64,000 nt of DNA from assembly GCA_036567785.1 (NCBI GenBank), contig DATCTV010000062.1, positions 186,001-250,000 of the forward strand. Direction: 5' to 3'. The stretch is from Desulfomonilia bacterium. GTDB taxonomy: Bacteria; Desulfobacterota; Desulfomonilia; UBA1062. The position numbers and the translations under genes are program-made. Below are positions 53,972-62,843 of this stretch, piece by piece (position 1 is the first letter of the stretch; every line of letters begins with the position of its first letter). The notes beneath the pieces are model-generated. The model had not been told where the DNA came from. It searched no databases and saw nothing but the letters and a program-made list of their open reading frames with translations.

Positions 53972-54645
53972 TAACATCCATCACAGCATCAGTATTTATA
54001 GGTGCATTGCTCTGGATGGATAGAGAGTATGCGCTTCAGATACAGATAAGCAGACCAGTTGTTATTTCTGTAATTCTCGGCCTGATATTCGAAAACATCC
54101 AGTTGTCCCTCATGATAGGGGTCTCATTGGAGATTATCGGACTCTATGCCCCTCCGGTAGGAGGCTACCTGCCATATGACGAAAATTTTTGTACTGTTGT
54201 TGCCCTGCCTGTTGCCCATGTCGCTTCACGGACAATGGAGAACCTTCCTGCGGCAGGCTTTGCGCTTGTTTTGTGTCTTCCTGCTCTCATTATAGGAAGA
54301 GAAATGGATTCATATATCATGAAAAGCAATGAACATATTCCCGGCAGACTTGGAGATGACTGGCTTGATAAAATAGATTCCGTTATGATCAAATCGCTGG
54401 CGGGTGTATATTTAAGAGCACTTGCAACAACCGGTGTCTGCGTAGCAGTGTTTTCGGCTCTCGCATGGTTTATTATTCCGGTATTGCCTCAGAAAGCCAT
54501 GAAGGTTTTTTCGTATATGCCCGCGGTTTCAGTTATGATAGGCCTTGCAGGCCTGGTTTCCGGCAAGAGAATGCACTCGCGTTATTCCTGGGTCGGGGCG
54601 TTCATTCTGGGGATTTCGGCTGCCATACTGTGGAAATTGGCATGA
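53968..54645 (+). CDS. PTS mannose/sorbose-family EIIC-like membrane protein
   Basis: A 225-residue membrane protein with about six hydrophobic segments. MDREYALQIQISRPVV and GVSLEIIGLYAPPVGGYLPYDE match EIIC of the mannose family. EIID, which normally follows and is needed for transport, is absent; the next genes are pyrK and pyrD. No HPr or EI gene is in the window. Either EIID is elsewhere or the set has a sensory rather than a transport role (inferred). Confidence 0.85.
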   Translation: MITSITASVFIGALLWMDREYALQIQISRPVVISVILGLIFENIQLSLMIGVSLEIIGLYAPPVGGYLPYDENFCTVVALPVAHVASRTMENLPAAGFALVLCLPALIIGREMDSYIMKSNEHIPGRLGDDWLDKIDSVMIKSLAGVYLRALATTGVCVAVFSALAWFIIPVLPQKAMKVFSYMPAVSVMIGLAGLVSGKRMHSRYSWVGAFILGISAAILWKLA

Positions 54646-54684
54646 TAAGGATAAAAAAGGCTTTATAAAAATATGGAGGTCTCC

Positions 54685-55410
54685 TTGAAGGAATTAACAT
54701 CCACAGTCATAAGCAACAGACAGATCGCATCAAATACTTATCTTTTGAGCCTGGAATGCGAAATGGATCCATACATTCCAGGCCAGTTCGTAATGGTAAA
54801 AGCGCCCTCGCCTGGAGCCTTCCTGAGAAGGCCTCTCGGAATAATGGAGCTTAAGGAAGGAGTGCTTGCTCTGCTTTACAAGACAAGGGGGGAAGGGACA
54901 ATCGCTCTTTCAATGCTCAAGGAAGGAGAAGCAATTTCCGTTATGGGTCCTCTCGGAAACGGATTCAGAATTGAGGATGAAGCTCAGGCTGTCTACATAG
55001 CCGGCGGAATAGGTCTTCCTCCTCTACTGTCCCTGTACAACAAGATTAAAAAAGGAAATTTCCTGATTGGGGCCAGATCTGAAGAAGACATCCCTTTTGA
55101 CTATATACCGGCCAGGGCGGAGATTGCCACCGAAGACGGTTCTGTCGGACATAAGGGGCTTGTTACAGATATTCTGTCAGGCATGAACCTGAAAAAGCCG
55201 AATATTATATATGCGTGCGGCCCGGTGGCGATGTTGAAGAAAGTAGCCGATATATCCAGGCATATGAATATTCCCTGCCAGGTTTCATTGGAAGAAAGAA
55301 TGGCATGCGGTTTCGGGGTATGTGCCGGATGCGTCGTTAAGACGGTTTCGGGCAACAAAAGTGTGTGTGCACTGGGGCCTGTTTTCAATGCAGAGGAAAT
55401 CATATGGTGA
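54685..55410 (+). CDS. pyrK: dihydroorotate dehydrogenase electron transfer subunit PyrK
   Basis: A 241-residue ferredoxin-reductase-like subunit that passes electrons between NAD and the class 1B PyrD. It has FAD motif FLRRPLGI, the GGIGLPPLL pyridine nucleotide loop and the [2Fe-2S] cysteines Cys208, Cys213, Cys216 and Cys228. A TTG at 54685 is favoured as start because GGAGG ends 5 nt before it; the ATG at 54673 overlaps that site and has none of its own. The end overlaps pyrD by 7 nt. Confidence 0.93.
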   Translation: MKELTSTVISNRQIASNTYLLSLECEMDPYIPGQFVMVKAPSPGAFLRRPLGIMELKEGVLALLYKTRGEGTIALSMLKEGEAISVMGPLGNGFRIEDEAQAVYIAGGIGLPPLLSLYNKIKKGNFLIGARSEEDIPFDYIPARAEIATEDGSVGHKGLVTDILSGMNLKKPNIIYACGPVAMLKKVADISRHMNIPCQVSLEERMACGFGVCAGCVVKTVSGNKSVCALGPVFNAEEIIW

Positions 55411-56324
55411 AGCATGCACAGTTGGCAGTTGATCTCGGGCGCGGACTGGTGCTTAAAAATCCCGTCATGAATGCATCAGGGACTTTTGCATATGGAGAGG
55501 AGTTTTCAAGGATTATCGATTTGAATATGATGGGTGGCATAGTAACAAAAGGCTTGTCCATTAACCCGAAAGAAGGAAACCCGACACCGCGCGTGGCCGA
55601 AGCTGCAAGCGGTATGGTCAATGCAATAGGGTTGGAGAATGTAGGCATCGAGAAGTTCCTTAAGGAAAAGCTTCCTTTTCTGAAAGGATTCAATACTCCC
55701 GTCATCGTCAATTTTTTTGGCAATTCAGAGGAAGAATATGTTCTTATGGCTGAGAAGCTTAGTGTTGATGGTATTGCAGCCCTTGAGATGAATGTAAGCT
55801 GTCCGAATGTTAAAAAGGGAGGAATCCAGTTTGGCAGAGATCCGGAGGTGCTGGGGGAACTTGTATACTCTGTAAGAAAAAAGACTGAAAAGCCTTTGAT
55901 AGTAAAGCTTTCCCCAATGTCCAGTGATATCTGCCGGATGGCGGCTTCTGCGCAGGAGGCCGGGGCGGATGCCCTGACATGCATAAATACCATACCTGCA
56001 ATGGTGATTGACGAAAAAACAAAAAGGCCCGTTCTAGGAAATATTACTGGAGGTTTGTCAGGGCCTGCCATAAAACCGGTAGCGCTGAAAATAGTATGGG
56101 ATGTATCGAGACATGTAGGGATACCTGTTATAGGGGCAGGCGGGATTGCATCCCATAAGGATGCCATACAGTTCTTTCTTGCAGGTGCCTCGGCGGTTCA
56201 GGTCGGAACACAGCTTCTTGTCGAACCATTCTGTCTGCCTGGTATAATCGAAGGCATATCAGGATACTTATCCGATCATGGAATTACTGGGTTAAAGGAA
56301 ATATGCGGAAAGCTTGAAATCTGA
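55404..56324 (+). CDS. pyrD: dihydroorotate dehydrogenase, class 1B catalytic subunit
   Basis: A 306-residue FMN enzyme of pyrimidine synthesis. NPVMNASGTFAYG, the catalytic-Cys loop NVSCPNVKKGG, VKLSPM and IGAGGI are typical. GAGGAAAT precedes the ATG at 55404. It overlaps pyrK, its electron-transfer partner, so the pair forms the NAD-linked class 1B enzyme. Last gene of the cluster that starts with thi4. Confidence 0.95.
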   Translation: MVKHAQLAVDLGRGLVLKNPVMNASGTFAYGEEFSRIIDLNMMGGIVTKGLSINPKEGNPTPRVAEAASGMVNAIGLENVGIEKFLKEKLPFLKGFNTPVIVNFFGNSEEEYVLMAEKLSVDGIAALEMNVSCPNVKKGGIQFGRDPEVLGELVYSVRKKTEKPLIVKLSPMSSDICRMAASAQEAGADALTCINTIPAMVIDEKTKRPVLGNITGGLSGPAIKPVALKIVWDVSRHVGIPVIGAGGIASHKDAIQFFLAGASAVQVGTQLLVEPFCLPGIIEGISGYLSDHGITGLKEICGKLEI

Positions 56325-56538
56325 GGGGCGAAGAGATAAAGCAAATAATTTCCAGTATCAGAGAAAATATTTTCATCAAAGTGTGAAATTCAAAAAAACA
56401 TGATTATGATGAGACTATTGATTTCAACAAGTTGGAATTTTGCATGTTTTTTGCATATTTAAATATTTTAAGATTATGATGAATTGTGAACGCAAAGGGA
56501 TGTCAATTCATTCAGAAACAATTTATTAAGGAGATCTT

Positions 56539-57975
56539 ATGGAAAATCCGTTTAGATTCAAACTATGTATCATGTTAATTTTCCTTGTTATTGCTGGCGG
56601 TTTGTCATCCGGCTGTAAACAATGGACGCATCCGGCAAATCTTACAGACAATATAAGTCCTGACGGCCAGCCTGCAAAAAATCCACAGATGGCCATCAAC
56701 TCAACCGGGATCGGTCTGGTTGTATGGGAACAGTCCGATGGAGCAAATTCCCTGATATACAAGGCAGAGTTTGTAAACGGGGCATGGACAAAGACCAAAC
56801 TTACTGATCATATCAGCCCCGAAGGCGGAAATGCATATTATCCGAGAGTTGCAATCAATGATAACGGGGATGCAATTATAGTATGGGTCCAGCATGATGG
56901 AGCAAATTACAGGATATATAAGAGTGAGAGAAACAACTGGATATGGACACATCCTGTCGGTTTGGATGATTCCATAAGCCCCGCGGGAACAGATGCAAAT
57001 TATCCCAGGGTTGCAATGAACACTTCAGGAGATGCAGTGATTGTATGGGAGCAGTCTGACGGGGCATTTTACCAGATATTCAAGAGTGAACGTACAAACG
57101 GTTTGTGGATACATCCGGGAGCCGCGTCCGTAAATATAAGTCCTGACGGACAGAACGCATATTACCCGGTGGTTTCAATGGATGAATCAGGGGATGCAAT
57201 AGTTGCATGGGAGCAGTCTGACGGGGCTAATTGGCAGATATTCAAAAGTGAACGAAGATATGGCATGTGGGTGAACCCTTTAAGTATTGGGGATAATATC
57301 AGTCCTAATTTCGAGGATGCATACTATCCTCAGACGGCAATGAACGATTCGGGTCAGGCTATCATAACTTGGGAGCAGAGAGACGGTTTCAGGTATCAGA
57401 TATTTATGAGTGTTTTTTCAAATGGAGCCTGGGTGCATCCGGCAGGACTGACAGACAACATAAGTCCTGATGCCGGTAATGCATACTATCCGCAGGTTGC
57501 ACTTAACGACAGCGGGAATGCCGTTATCACATGGGAACAGGAACTTGATAGTGGTATTGTGAGGATATACAAAAGTGAATTGAGAAACAAAATCTGGACG
57601 CATCCCGGCAGCATAACAGACAGTATAAGTGTTGCAGATACGTCTGCATGGCTGCCCCAGGTAGCGATAGACAATAAAGGAAATTCGATTATTGTCTGGT
57701 ATCAGCGAGACTCCAAGAACGAGGCTGCCGGAAAGTACCAGATATTCAAGAGTGAATTCCGTGCGATTTCAGGGCTGCCGGCTCAGCTCCTTAATTGGTC
57801 AGTACCTAAGTCACTGACCGATAATATAAGCCAGGACAATCAGGATGCCATTCTTCCCCAGGTCGTCATGAGCAGCAGCGGCAATGCGGCGATTTCCTGG
57901 GAACAGTCCGATGGTGCGAATTCTCAGATATTCAAGAGTGAATACCATGACATCCCAAGTGTATTAGGTTTATAG
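56539..57975 (+). CDS. repeat lipoprotein, predicted eight-bladed beta-propeller
   Basis: A 478-residue predicted lipoprotein with signal peptide and lipobox SSGC (about residue 26). It consists of eight repeats of about 55 residues, each with YPxVAxNDSGDAxIxWEQSDGAxxQIFKSE and a WTHPxxLTDNISPD link. The pattern of four short strands per repeat suggests an eight-bladed propeller that covers the whole protein. GGAGA precedes the ATG and a strong terminator follows, so it is a single-gene unit. The region 56325-56538 before it is AT-rich without a gene. Ligand unknown; not the same family as the RCC1 propellers at 14752 and 22215. Confidence 0.8.
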   Translation: MENPFRFKLCIMLIFLVIAGGLSSGCKQWTHPANLTDNISPDGQPAKNPQMAINSTGIGLVVWEQSDGANSLIYKAEFVNGAWTKTKLTDHISPEGGNAYYPRVAINDNGDAIIVWVQHDGANYRIYKSERNNWIWTHPVGLDDSISPAGTDANYPRVAMNTSGDAVIVWEQSDGAFYQIFKSERTNGLWIHPGAASVNISPDGQNAYYPVVSMDESGDAIVAWEQSDGANWQIFKSERRYGMWVNPLSIGDNISPNFEDAYYPQTAMNDSGQAIITWEQRDGFRYQIFMSVFSNGAWVHPAGLTDNISPDAGNAYYPQVALNDSGNAVITWEQELDSGIVRIYKSELRNKIWTHPGSITDSISVADTSAWLPQVAIDNKGNSIIVWYQRDSKNEAAGKYQIFKSEFRAISGLPAQLLNWSVPKSLTDNISQDNQDAILPQVVMSSSGNAAISWEQSDGANSQIFKSEYHDIPSVLGL

Positions 57976-58002
57976 AACTGAAATTTGAAAACATTTAAAA
58001 AA

Positions 58003-58026
58003 GGCCGGTTCATACCGGCCTTTTTT
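58003..58026 (+). terminator. intrinsic terminator
   Basis: GGCCGGT (58003-58009), loop TCAT, ACCGGCC (58014-58020), then six T; six A precede the stem, so it can work in both directions. Confidence 0.95.
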
Positions 58027-58106
58027 ATTTGTCTGCAGGAAAACCTCTGGCATTGACAATTAGAGGATTCATGCGATACAGACGATGAATATTCTAGGAG
58101 GTAGTG

Positions 58107-60890
58107 ATGGATTACAAGGATACGCTTTGTCTGCCGCAGACTGCATTTCCCATGAAGGCGAGCCTAACAAAAAAAGAGCCCGAACTTCTTCAGCGCTGGG
58201 AGGAAACAGAACTCTATAATAAGATAATTGATAAATCCAAAGGCAGGAGAAAGTTCATACTCCATGACGGGCCTCCGTATGCCAACGGCCATATACACCT
58301 TGGAACCGCGCTCAATAAGATTTTAAAGGATATAATTGTCAAATCCTTTTTCATGATGGGGTACGATACCTTTTACAAGCCTGGATGGGACTGCCACGGC
58401 CTTCCGATAGAGCATCAGGTCGAAATCAACATGGGGGAAAGGAAAGCCGAACTAGGCAAGCTTGATATAAGGAAAGAGTGCCGAAAGTATGCCTTGGAGT
58501 TTATTGATATACAGAGAGACGAATTCAAAAGGCTCGGGGTCTTGGGGCTCTGGGAAGACCCGTATCTTACTATGAAAAATGAATACGAGTCGGCAATTGC
58601 ACATGAGCTTGCGAAGTTTATTTCAGCAGGCTCGCTTTATAAGGCGAGAAAGCCTGTTTACTGGTGTGCGAAATGTAAAACGGCGCTCGCCGAAGCCGAG
58701 GTCGAATATCATGATCAGGTAACGCCCGCAATATTTGTCAGATTCAGAATGAAAACAGATGTTTCCGGAATCATGCCTGAGCTTGAGGGGGAGAGTGTAT
58801 ATATCGTAATATGGACCACCACTCCCTGGACGATACCTGCCAATCTGGCTATAGCACTGCATCCGGACATGGAATATTCTGCTGTAAAGACCGACAGGTT
58901 TGATGTCCTGATAATAGCGTCCGAACTTGTGGAAAGCGTTATGAAAGCATCCGGAATCAGCGAATACAAGACTCTTGCAGTATTCAAGGGTGAGGTGCTT
59001 GAAGGCATGAAGGCAAGTCACCCCCTGTATGAGCGTGATTCGCTGATTATTAACGCACCCTTTGTAACCCTTGATACAGGTTCTGGATGTGTACATATTG
59101 CCCCGGGTCACGGCGAGGAAGACTATGAGATAGGAAAGCAGTACGGTCTTGATGTTTATGCGCCGGTCGATAATGACGGAAAGTTCACGAAAGATGTAGA
59201 AGGCTTTGCAGGGCAGTTCGTTTTCGATGCCAATCCGAATGTAAACAGGGTGCTGTCTGAAAAGGGCGCTTTGCTTAATGAAGACAAGTATTCCCATTCC
59301 TATCCATACTGCTGGCGGTGCAAGAGTCCTATCATTTTCCGCTCGACATGGCAGTGGTTCATATCAATGGAACATAACGGCCTGCGCGAAAAAGCTTTGA
59401 AAGCAATCGATAAGGTACGCTGGATTCCCGAGTGGGGGCGCGACAGGATATACAACATGATTTTGAACAGACCTGACTGGTGCATTTCGCGTCAGCGGGC
59501 CTGGGGTATTCCTATTCCTGTATTTTACTGCAAATCATGTAACGAGGTCCTGATTTCGGGTGAGGCGGCCGAAAATGTTGCCAACATATTCGCTAAAGAA
59601 AGTTCGGATGCCTGGTTTGCTTTAAGCGCTGAAGAGCTGCTGCCAAAAGGGACCAAATGCCCGAACTGCTCATTCACTGATTTTGAAAAAGAACAGGACA
59701 TTGTCGATGTGTGGTTTGATTCGGGAGTGAGTTATGCGGCAGTATGTGAAAAAGACGATAGGATCGGCTCGCCTGTTGACATGTATCTCGAAGGTTCTGA
59801 TCAGCACAGAGGATGGTTCCATTCGACCCTGCTGTGTTCCGTTGGTACGAGAGGAGACGCCCCTTACCGTTCCGTCCTCACACACGGTTTCGTCGTTGAT
59901 GGCGAAGGCCGCAAGATGTCCAAATCTCTTGGCAACACAATAGCCCCGCAGGAAATAATAGACAAATACGGCGCCGAGGTTTTAAGACTGTGGGTCAGCG
60001 CCCAGGACTATACCAACGATATACGCATCTCAAATGAAATAGTAGACCGGCTCGTCGAGACATACCGCAAGATAAGAAATACAGTCAGGTTCATATTAGG
60101 CAACATCTCTGATTTTGAACCCGGTAAAGACGCTGTTGCTTATACCGATATGCTTGAACTTGACCGCTACGCCCTTCATCTGCTTCAGGATCTCATTGAA
60201 AAGGTCAGGAAGGCTTATGATGATTTCGAGCCCTATGCCATCTACCAGCAGATCTATAATTTCTGCGTTGTGGATATGAGCGCCTTTTATCTCGATATAT
60301 TGAAGGACAGGCTGTATGTCTACAAGAAGGACAGCTTGGACAGACGCTCTGCCCAGACCGCGCTCTTCAATATTCTTTCCAGTCTTACCAGACTTGTTGC
60401 CCCGATTCTCTCGTTCACGGCAGAAGAAATATGGGATTATATGCCTGCATTTGAAGGCAAGGAGGAAAGCGTACACCTTTCAGCTATGCCTGTTGTTGAA
60501 AAAGCAATGAAGGACGATGCCCTGGCAGCGAAATGGGCGAAAATAATTGCACTCAAACAGGAAGTATCTAAAACCATGGAACAGGCAAGACGTGATAAAA
60601 TTATCGGGCATCCTCTAGATGCAGTAGTAAAAATAACTGCTGATGGTGACACCTTTGCTTTTGTCGATTCAGTAAAAGACTTCCTCAAGGATGTGTTTAT
60701 CGTATCGGAAGTCGAAGTGGCAAAAGGCAGCGGCCCGTTTGTTGAAAGCGAAATATTCAGGCAGCTTGGTATTGCAGTTGCCAAATCAACCGGAGTAAAG
60801 TGTCCCAGATGCTGGAACTACAGTAAAGACATAGGTGCCGATAAAGATCACCCGGAGGTATGTGCAAGATGCGCTTTTCAGCTGAAATGA
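58107..60890 (+). CDS. ileS: isoleucyl-tRNA synthetase
   Basis: A 927-residue class I synthetase with the HIGH-type motif at 62-65 in PYANGHIHLG, the editing domain (TTTPWTIPANLA), KMSKS at 603-607 and the C-terminal zinc knuckle (CPRCWNY ... CARC). This is the bacterial (type 1) form. AGGAGG ends 5 nt before the ATG at 58107; a GTG just before is not needed. The gene overlaps lspA, a common ileS-lspA pairing. Confidence 0.96.
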   Translation: MDYKDTLCLPQTAFPMKASLTKKEPELLQRWEETELYNKIIDKSKGRRKFILHDGPPYANGHIHLGTALNKILKDIIVKSFFMMGYDTFYKPGWDCHGLPIEHQVEINMGERKAELGKLDIRKECRKYALEFIDIQRDEFKRLGVLGLWEDPYLTMKNEYESAIAHELAKFISAGSLYKARKPVYWCAKCKTALAEAEVEYHDQVTPAIFVRFRMKTDVSGIMPELEGESVYIVIWTTTPWTIPANLAIALHPDMEYSAVKTDRFDVLIIASELVESVMKASGISEYKTLAVFKGEVLEGMKASHPLYERDSLIINAPFVTLDTGSGCVHIAPGHGEEDYEIGKQYGLDVYAPVDNDGKFTKDVEGFAGQFVFDANPNVNRVLSEKGALLNEDKYSHSYPYCWRCKSPIIFRSTWQWFISMEHNGLREKALKAIDKVRWIPEWGRDRIYNMILNRPDWCISRQRAWGIPIPVFYCKSCNEVLISGEAAENVANIFAKESSDAWFALSAEELLPKGTKCPNCSFTDFEKEQDIVDVWFDSGVSYAAVCEKDDRIGSPVDMYLEGSDQHRGWFHSTLLCSVGTRGDAPYRSVLTHGFVVDGEGRKMSKSLGNTIAPQEIIDKYGAEVLRLWVSAQDYTNDIRISNEIVDRLVETYRKIRNTVRFILGNISDFEPGKDAVAYTDMLELDRYALHLLQDLIEKVRKAYDDFEPYAIYQQIYNFCVVDMSAFYLDILKDRLYVYKKDSLDRRSAQTALFNILSSLTRLVAPILSFTAEEIWDYMPAFEGKEESVHLSAMPVVEKAMKDDALAAKWAKIIALKQEVSKTMEQARRDKIIGHPLDAVVKITADGDTFAFVDSVKDFLKDVFIVSEVEVAKGSGPFVESEIFRQLGIAVAKSTGVKCPRCWNYSKDIGADKDHPEVCARCAFQLK

Positions 60891-61393
60891 AATCATATCT
60901 GAAGTGGGGGCTTATGATGCTGCTCCCGCTCTATCTGATTGATCAGATAACGAAATGGGCAATACTGTCAAGAATGCAGATAGGTGACAGCATATCCGTG
61001 ATTCCGAACTATTTCGAGATCATACATGTCAGGAACACAGGGGTTGCATTCGGCCTGCTGCAGGACATACCGGATTCATACAGACTTGCATTCTTCCTTA
61101 CAGTGACAGCAATTGCCGTAATTGCAATATTCATCATTTTTAAACAGTCCAACGATGACTCGCTGATATTGAAGGCGATACTCTGTCTGATACTTGCAGG
61201 TGCAATCGGAAACCTGACAGACAGGATTGTTCATAATGAAGTAGTGGATTTTATAAACGTCCATGCATTCACATACCGTTGGCCTACATTCAATGTTGCC
61301 GACATGTATATCTCCGTCGGTATGGTAGGACTTCTGATCTACACTTTTTTCGTTCCTGAAAAAAAAGGAAAAAAAGACTTGATAACCGGATGA
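60869..61393 (+). CDS. lspA: lipoprotein signal peptidase
   Basis: A 174-residue (from 60869) membrane aspartyl protease that cuts lipoprotein signal peptides after Lgt action. Four hydrophobic segments; the catalytic aspartates lie in NLTDR and FNVADMYI, and VRNTGVAFGLL is the conserved loop. The ATG at 60869 has GGAGG 10 nt upstream inside ileS; an ATG at 60887 overlapping the ileS stop (ATGA) is the other candidate and gives 168 residues. Confidence 0.95.
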   Translation: MRFSAEMKSYLKWGLMMLLPLYLIDQITKWAILSRMQIGDSISVIPNYFEIIHVRNTGVAFGLLQDIPDSYRLAFFLTVTAIAVIAIFIIFKQSNDDSLILKAILCLILAGAIGNLTDRIVHNEVVDFINVHAFTYRWPTFNVADMYISVGMVGLLIYTFFVPEKKGKKDLITG

Positions 61394-61410
61394 AAGACAT
61401 CCGTTATCAA
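61379..61410. terminator. hairpin between convergent lspA and plsC-like genes
   Basis: TTGATAAC-C-GGATG and CATCC-GTTATCAA pair around AAAGA with one bulged C. It overlaps the end of lspA. Confidence 0.65.
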
Positions 61411-61416
61411 GATGAA

Positions 61417-62193
61417 TTATAAAGCTAATGAAACGAGGCCGGTTTTACGGCCGCTTTCATTATCAGGATAATTTATCTTATAGTTTGAGATAATTATTTC
61501 GCGGGTCTTGTCAATCAGTTCCTGTATGGTTTCCTGGGAATAACCCGAGGTTTCAACTGGCTCACCGACTATTACTTCAATCGGGCCGGGACTGAAGACG
61601 AGGCTTTTTTTTGGCAGTGTCCTGCGGCTGCCGTTGATGGTAACAGGAAGTATGGGAAGACCTCTTTCGACTGCTATCATAAAGCCGCCTTTCTTGAATG
61701 GCTGAATGTTCCCGTCATTGCTCCTGGTTCCCTCGGCGAAGAACATGACACTAGTGCCTTCCGGAAGCCTGTTGATGCCTTCGTTGATGCTCTTTATGGC
61801 ATCTTTTGTGTTTGACCGGTCGATAAAGATATTCCTCGACTTATATAGGGCATAACCGAAAAGAGGGGCTTTTTTCAGTTCTTTTTTTATAATCCATCTG
61901 AACTGAATGCCGAGAGTGGTCACCAGCGCGAGTATGTCGAATTCCGACTGATGGTTCGAAATGATTATGTACGACTGACCTTTTTTGATCTTTTCCTTTC
62001 CAGTAATATGAGGACGAACATTCGTTACGGTAAGCAGGGTGTATGCCCAGAGCTTGGAAAGGGTGAATGCGAGGTTGCCGGTTCTGCTAAATATGGCTGC
62101 TGATGTAATGGGTATGAAAAGCACCAGAGTGGCAATTACAGCCCATAAAGAAAGCCACATGATTTTTAACGTATTAACCAAAGGATTGTGCAT
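61417..62193 (-). CDS. 1-acyl-sn-glycerol-3-phosphate acyltransferase (PlsC family, copy 2)
   Basis: A 258-residue membrane acyltransferase with the NHQSEFDILAL catalytic motif and FAEGTRSNDG. It is paralogous to the protein at 48255-49016 with many identical stretches (e.g. IFIDRSN/IFIDRSD, PFKKGGF/TFKKGGV). GGGAGG lies before the ATG. The two copies may differ in acyl donor or substrate. Confidence 0.92.
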   Translation of the reverse strand: MHNPLVNTLKIMWLSLWAVIATLVLFIPITSAAIFSRTGNLAFTLSKLWAYTLLTVTNVRPHITGKEKIKKGQSYIIISNHQSEFDILALVTTLGIQFRWIIKKELKKAPLFGYALYKSRNIFIDRSNTKDAIKSINEGINRLPEGTSVMFFAEGTRSNDGNIQPFKKGGFMIAVERGLPILPVTINGSRRTLPKKSLVFSPGPIEVIVGEPVETSGYSQETIQELIDKTREIIISNYKINYPDNESGRKTGLVSLAL

Positions 62194-62215
62194 GAATTTC
62201 CTCCCTGTTAATAGA

Positions 62216-62842
62216 TTAATTGTCAGCCTGAGCCTCTGATATCCTCATTATTTCAATTATAATTTCATTCTGCTCTTTAGTGTTCAATCCTGATGACGGG
62301 ACGTGCTTTAGAAAAGACCATATCTTTTCTCCGTAATTTACTGCCTTAAGCAGTCTTCCTGAAATATTTGCGGCGGATGGCTCAATGTTTCTTATGACAT
62401 CAGGCAGCATTTTGAGTCTGCTGACAGGCGGACATGCAGAAAGGCCTCTGATCATTGAATTGTCGCCGCCTTTGAATATCGTTCTTACATCATTCTTGTA
62501 TAATACAACAGGTTTTCCGGCTGCAAACGCGATGCCTGCCTCTGCAACGGCACCTTCATCCGGTACTCTTCCGTTCATGTTCATAACGAGACAGTCACAT
62601 CTCTTCACAATCTGATATACATCCAGGGCGAATATTGCGTTGTCCATTTTCCTCCTGCTGCCCATTAAATCCACATTTAAAGGGGTGTTTATAAATCTGG
62701 TCACGAAGCGTTCTATTCCGTCCCTATGTGGAAGGAAAGTAATGAATCCCGAGTCTTCGAGCACCTTAGAGATTGCCGACATGCCGGCCGTTTCTTCAGG
62801 ACAGAAAAGGGGTCCTGAGCAATAGACGTATTTAACTCCCAC
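62216..62842 (-). CDS. nucleoside 2-deoxyribosyltransferase-like protein
   Basis: A 208-residue protein with the family motifs YCSGPLFCPEE at the N terminus and DCLVMNMNGRVPDEGAVAEAGIAFAAGKPVVLYKND, which contains the catalytic Glu region. Such enzymes move deoxyribose between bases or cleave nucleotides. The start is a GTG at 62842, 1 nt after the upstream stop, with AGGA upstream, so it is coupled to the TPR gene. Confidence 0.85.
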   Translation of the reverse strand: MGVKYVYCSGPLFCPEETAGMSAISKVLEDSGFITFLPHRDGIERFVTRFINTPLNVDLMGSRRKMDNAIFALDVYQIVKRCDCLVMNMNGRVPDEGAVAEAGIAFAAGKPVVLYKNDVRTIFKGGDNSMIRGLSACPPVSRLKMLPDVIRNIEPSAANISGRLLKAVNYGEKIWSFLKHVPSSGLNTKEQNEIIIEIMRISEAQADN

Positions 62843-62843
62843 G

